NCBI GenBank assembly: GCA_018821745.1
Contig: JAHJLU010000323.1
Span: 1 to 9,815, forward strand
Length of the DNA: 9,815 nt
Direction of reading: 5' to 3'
DNA from: Myxococcota bacterium
GTDB lineage: Bacteria > Myxococcota_A > Polyangia > HGW-17
Shown here: in pieces, positions 6,644 through 9,815 of the stretch
Numbering within the stretch: the first letter of the stretch is position 1
How the letters are laid out: every line of letters begins with the position of its first letter
Translations under genes and position numbers: made by a program
Notes under the pieces: model-generated
The model's input: only the letters and a program-made list of their open reading frames with translations
Told to the model about the DNA's origin: nothing
Databases searched by the model: none

Positions 6644-8848
6644 TCAAAGGTTCCGGTTGCGTTCCTGGTGCTGGTGAAACCACAGGGCTCCGAGATCCAT
6701 AAAATCGAAAGAACCTGATGGAATTTCAGGAGTATTGGCCTCTCCCGTGAATAAATCACGGGCTAAAATGTGTTTGCACCGGTGGCCTGTGGCGAAGTCG
6801 GGGCACGTACAACTGTCTCGGGTCACCTCGTAGGAAGAGAAAGGCCCCTGTACCTGGTGTCTGCCTTCTGTGAGCGAGATCACACGCAGGAACGTCCCTC
6901 GATAGAGTCTCAGGAGATCCAAAGATGGATCATGGCGAGTGAGGAACACTGGTTTCCCCCGTGGGATGGGAGAGGGGGTCAGGCTCCCGAGGAGTGTCGT
7001 TGCCCCGTGAAGAAGGTTCTTTGGTTTGGGTCCTTTCAGGAGCGCGTTCAGTATTGATTCATCGGTTTTTACCAGGTCCTGCAAAGAAGAAATGTTGTTT
7101 TTACAAAGTTTTCTGACATGGGAAGGTCCCAGCCCCGGGAGGAGGGTGAGCAGTGATGCCTCGGGCGACAGGCCATGACACATGCCACGGACCTGTGCGA
7201 GCAAAGTTCGAAGGCGAGTGGTACGGGCTTTGTCTTCAAGATAACAGCTGCTCTCACCGAGGACCCCTCCATAACGGAGCACGGTCTCCACCGTGTTTTC
7301 AATGGAGAGGTGATTGATCTCCCAGGGTGATTCGGCCTCTTGCGTTCTCTGGGAGATGACGCAGGCAGCTTTCAGTGCTCTGAGGATAGTGCTCAGGGGA
7401 AAGGACTCCATGAGCGCTGAAAGTCTCGCGGGTAGCAGGCAGGAAGTGAACCCGGAGAGGGAGTCGTGGAGCGTGGAGATCTCCTCTTGAGAGAGCATGG
7501 AGATCTCCACCCCGGGTGCCAGACAGAGAATAAAGAGCCCGTCGAAGGGGGTAAGGGCCTCCAGAAACAGCCCGTGAATCTTATGGTAGAAGAAAGGATC
7601 CACGAATCGGGAGAGCGCCGTGCGTACCGAAGGTGAGACGTGCAGTTTTTCCTCCCGATGCTCCAGGAACTTCGCCTCGAGGAGTTTTTGAAGGTGGACA
7701 TGGGCATGGAGGGGAGTGCCCTGTGCCCCCGCCAGAGTCGTGGCGAAGGCGCGCTCCAGTTGATCCGGGGTGTTGCAAAAGCCGTGGGCAATCTCCCGAA
7801 GAACAAAGAGGGCCTGGTGCCGATGATCCGAGAATGTGGAGACAAGGGGATCAAACCCGGGGGTCATGAGGGAACCCGCCCTGGCTCCCCGGGGGATCAT
7901 GACGATCCCCTCCCCGCAGGGATCGAGTCCGGGTCTCCCCGCCCGTCCAAGGCGCTGATGGAGGCTTCTTTTGGAGAGCAGACGCCAGCGGCCCTCCTCG
8001 TGGAAATAGAGGTCCAGACAGATCACGCGCTCCACGGGGAGGTTGAGCCCCATCTCCAGGGTGGGTGTGGCCACCACCACCGATACTTTGCGGTTCATGA
8101 TCGCCTGCTCCACGGCCCTTCGCTCTTTTTGGGTGAGGCCCCCGTGGTGGTGGGTCGCCAAAATACCCTGCTCGCGCAAGCTGTTGGCCAGTTCCCGGGC
8201 TTTTTTCCGGGAGTGGACAAAAACGAGGGTGCTCTTTTGCTCCGCCATAAGATCCCCGAGGACCTCACGCTGCTTTACCTTTTCGTAGGCGATGGCCCGT
8301 ACCGAGAGAGGAACGGGACGGTGGGTGGAGAGGAGAAACCCCGACTCGAGAAAGGAGAGCAGGGATGAGTCCGGCCCGATGGTGCCGCTCAGGGAGAGGA
8401 GAATGAGCCGCGGGTTAATGCGCTTTGCCCAACTGAGGAGATGCTCCAGGGACCCTCCCCGTGAGGGAGACTCAAGCAGGTGGATCTCGTCGATGATGAG
8501 CAGACCGATGGAGGCAATAAAGGGGAGATTTCTTCTCCAGTTGGCAAAGCGGGCGAAGAGTGACTCGTAGGTGGAGATGATCAGCGCCGGCGCCTTCTCT
8601 CCCCCCTTGAGGGGGCGCCCGCCCATGACGAGTCCTACCGAGGGGAACTGGTTCTTGTATCGCCCATGGATTTCATGAGCTTGGGCCCGAAGGGGTGTGA
8701 GGTAGACGACACGGTCGCCCCGCTCCAGAAATTGCCGGGCCAGTTCAAAGGCGGCGTAGGTCTTACCGCTCCCCGTGGGGGCACTGATGGTGAGGGGTAA
8801 AAGCCGATCAAAGGCCCCGATTTCCTTTAGTTTTTCTAAAAGTTCCAT
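6644..8848 (-). CDS. Ski2/Hel308-like superfamily 2 helicase with C-terminal SWIM zinc finger
   Basis: This protein has 734 residues. RecA domain 1 has Walker A APTGSGKT (23-30), TPLRAQA (51-57), the Walker B box DEIH (120-123) and motif III LSGT (153-156). RecA domain 2 has HSRKKA (212-217), HHGGL (234-238), VVVATPTLEMGLNLP (257-271) and motif VI HQRLGRAGRPG (297-307). A winged-helix or ratchet-like helical region follows (about 340-540), then a putative helix-hairpin-helix around LLPGLGPSHVRKL (569-581), the arrangement known in Hel308. Near the C-terminus C680-x-C682-x8-C691-x-H693 is a complete SWIM zinc finger, a DNA- or protein-binding module. The predicted activity is ATP-driven unwinding or remodelling of DNA or RNA; a repair role is inferred. 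The ATG at 8848 is the only sensible start, since the longer open frame runs inside the porin gene. It leaves only 22 residues before Walker A, and no Shine-Dalgarno is visible. Translation probably depends on the porin gene ending 7 bases upstream. Confidence 0.88.
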   Translation of the reverse strand: MELLEKLKEIGAFDRLLPLTISAPTGSGKTYAAFELARQFLERGDRVVYLTPLRAQAHEIHGRYKNQFPSVGLVMGGRPLKGGEKAPALIISTYESLFARFANWRRNLPFIASIGLLIIDEIHLLESPSRGGSLEHLLSWAKRINPRLILLSLSGTIGPDSSLLSFLESGFLLSTHRPVPLSVRAIAYEKVKQREVLGDLMAEQKSTLVFVHSRKKARELANSLREQGILATHHHGGLTQKERRAVEQAIMNRKVSVVVATPTLEMGLNLPVERVICLDLYFHEEGRWRLLSKRSLHQRLGRAGRPGLDPCGEGIVMIPRGARAGSLMTPGFDPLVSTFSDHRHQALFVLREIAHGFCNTPDQLERAFATTLAGAQGTPLHAHVHLQKLLEAKFLEHREEKLHVSPSVRTALSRFVDPFFYHKIHGLFLEALTPFDGLFILCLAPGVEISMLSQEEISTLHDSLSGFTSCLLPARLSALMESFPLSTILRALKAACVISQRTQEAESPWEINHLSIENTVETVLRYGGVLGESSCYLEDKARTTRLRTLLAQVRGMCHGLSPEASLLTLLPGLGPSHVRKLCKNNISSLQDLVKTDESILNALLKGPKPKNLLHGATTLLGSLTPSPIPRGKPVFLTRHDPSLDLLRLYRGTFLRVISLTEGRHQVQGPFSSYEVTRDSCTCPDFATGHRCKHILARDLFTGEANTPEIPSGSFDFMDLGALWFHQHQERNRNL

Positions 8849-8855
8849 GGGAAAA

Positions 8856-9815
8856 TCAGAAGGTGAAACGGGCCATCGCCTGCACGAGGAAGGCGCTTTT
8901 GGTATCGGCGTCGGCGATGTAGTCTGTGAGCATATAGGTGCCGCCGAGGCCGAAGAGGAGGGAATCTTTTTTCCAGGTGACGCCGCCGTAGAAGGTCTGA
9001 TTTCTGATGACACTTCCCACGGAGAAGAGGTCGTCTTCATCCACGGTGTTTTTGCCGTGGCCGCCGAAGAAGCCAAAACCGCAGGGGAACCGCACGTTGA
9101 GGTCTGCAAAATATCCAATGGATTTAACCGGGAGAACTTCCTGGATGACCGCTTCGTTGTTGACCTCGGCGGCGCGAAAATCCATGGTCTGGAGGATCCC
9201 GCCCCAGTACATGCCGATACCCTGTCCCTGGTGGTACTCGAAGGTGCCCTTGAGTTTGATCCGGTGGATGGTGAAGTTGAGCTGTCCGTCCACCGCCAGG
9301 AACCAGGACTGCATGTACCGTCCGACGTTCTCTTTTTCCTGGGCACTCAGGTCACTGCGCACGCTCAGATCGAGCCGCTGCCAGGATCCGCTCACGCCGA
9401 TGGTGGAGAAATCCGAAAGCTGGCTCAGTTTGAAGTTGAAGCCCAGGCGGCCCTGAACCACGGGGATGCTGCTGTATTCTCCCATTCCGCCGTTGCGGAT
9501 CACTTCGTTTTTGGGAGAATCGCCCCCCATGTTGTCGCCCACGGAGAGCTCGGGGGTGAGGTTGTAATAAGGATTGATGCGAAAGGTGTATTTTGCCTTG
9601 AGCTGTGGATACCGCATCCAGAGGTTCCCCTGACCCCAGAGGTTGAAGGGGTCCAGCGTGGAGGAGAACTGGGGTGCGGCCACCATCCAGTCGTTGCCGA
9701 ACCGGATGGTGAGGTCCTGCCGCTTGATCTGCCCGTAGGCGAGGCGCATGCGGGGCTGGGCCTGTCGCACCGAGGTTGAAGAGCTGGGGAGGTTGCCGTA
9801 GAAGTCGATCTCAAA
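8856..9815 (-). CDS. DcaP-like outer-membrane beta-barrel porin, 5' end beyond the window
   Basis: The last 319 residues are visible, and the frame is open to the right edge, so the signal peptide and true start are missing. The visible part begins FEIDFYGN, then has RMRLAYGQI, FGNDWMVAAPQ and LDPFNLWGQGNLW followed by RYPQ. These are the alternating amphipathic strands and loop motifs I associate with DcaP-like trimeric porins, where an Asp-Phe-Tyr strand precedes RLRxAY and GQxW. The protein ends ARFTF with a terminal Phe, the classical signal read by the BAM complex. There are no long hydrophobic helices. The likely role is passive uptake of small anionic solutes across the outer membrane; the solute is unknown. 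A GTG within the frame at 9770 is not a credible start because barrel sequence continues upstream of it. The helicase gene starts 7 bases after its stop. Confidence 0.8.
   Translation of the reverse strand, partial: FEIDFYGNLPSSSTSVRQAQPRMRLAYGQIKRQDLTIRFGNDWMVAAPQFSSTLDPFNLWGQGNLWMRYPQLKAKYTFRINPYYNLTPELSVGDNMGGDSPKNEVIRNGGMGEYSSIPVVQGRLGFNFKLSQLSDFSTIGVSGSWQRLDLSVRSDLSAQEKENVGRYMQSWFLAVDGQLNFTIHRIKLKGTFEYHQGQGIGMYWGGILQTMDFRAAEVNNEAVIQEVLPVKSIGYFADLNVRFPCGFGFFGGHGKNTVDEDDLFSVGSVIRNQTFYGGVTWKKDSLLFGLGGTYMLTDYIADADTKSAFLVQAMARFTF

Noticed and set aside
8849..9346. N-terminal extension of the helicase by 166 residues in the same frame
   Set aside because: The extension lies entirely inside the porin gene on the same strand and reads as low-complexity S/P/R-rich sequence typical of a shadow frame. 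The helicase core starts just after the ATG at 8848.
8775..9779. 334-residue plus-strand frame opposite the porin
   Set aside because: It is antisense to the porin, whose strands and terminal Phe are clear. The plus-frame translation is E/G/V/H-rich with no recognisable motif.

Overview
The window looks like chromosomal DNA from a diderm (Gram-negative-type) bacterium of fairly high GC. It encodes a beta-barrel outer-membrane porin ending in phenylalanine, a peptidoglycan/LPS precursor enzyme (GlmU) and a secreted ComEA-like DNA-binding protein. I cannot name the phylum from the sequence. No rRNA, tRNA, CRISPR array or recognisable transposase is present.

Left part, plus strand. Bases 1-207 are a regulatory region, more AT-rich than its surroundings around 61-120. 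It holds a nested inverted repeat (16-54), a good match to a sigma-54 (-24/-12) promoter (117-132) and a 15-bp dyad (172-186) just before the ribosome binding site of a small ComEA-like helix-hairpin-helix protein (208-582). After a 96-bp gap with a possible sigma-70 promoter comes a two-gene operon. It contains glmU (679-2061, UDP-GlcNAc synthesis) and coaBC (2058-3269, coenzyme A synthesis), joined by a 4-base ATGA overlap.

Right part, minus strand, convergent with coaBC across about 98 bp. Read from the right edge, it starts with a DcaP-like porin whose N-terminus lies beyond the window (8856-9815). Seven bases after the porin comes a Ski2/Hel308-like superfamily 2 helicase with a putative HhH segment and a C-terminal SWIM zinc finger (6644-8848). 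After 52 bp with a possible promoter comes a large polytopic membrane protein (4096-6591), whose N-terminal domain belongs to the alkaline-phosphatase/phosphoethanolamine-transferase superfamily. Last is a short-chain dehydrogenase (3368-4099) that overlaps the membrane gene by 4 bases.

The core genes (glmU, coaBC) are conventional. The less ordinary parts are three. The 831-residue membrane protein resembles, in architecture, the eukaryotic GPI ethanolamine-phosphate transferases and has an altered metal-binding motif. The SWIM helicase is apparently translated by coupling from a porin gene. The ComEA-like gene has an apparently enhancer-dependent control region.
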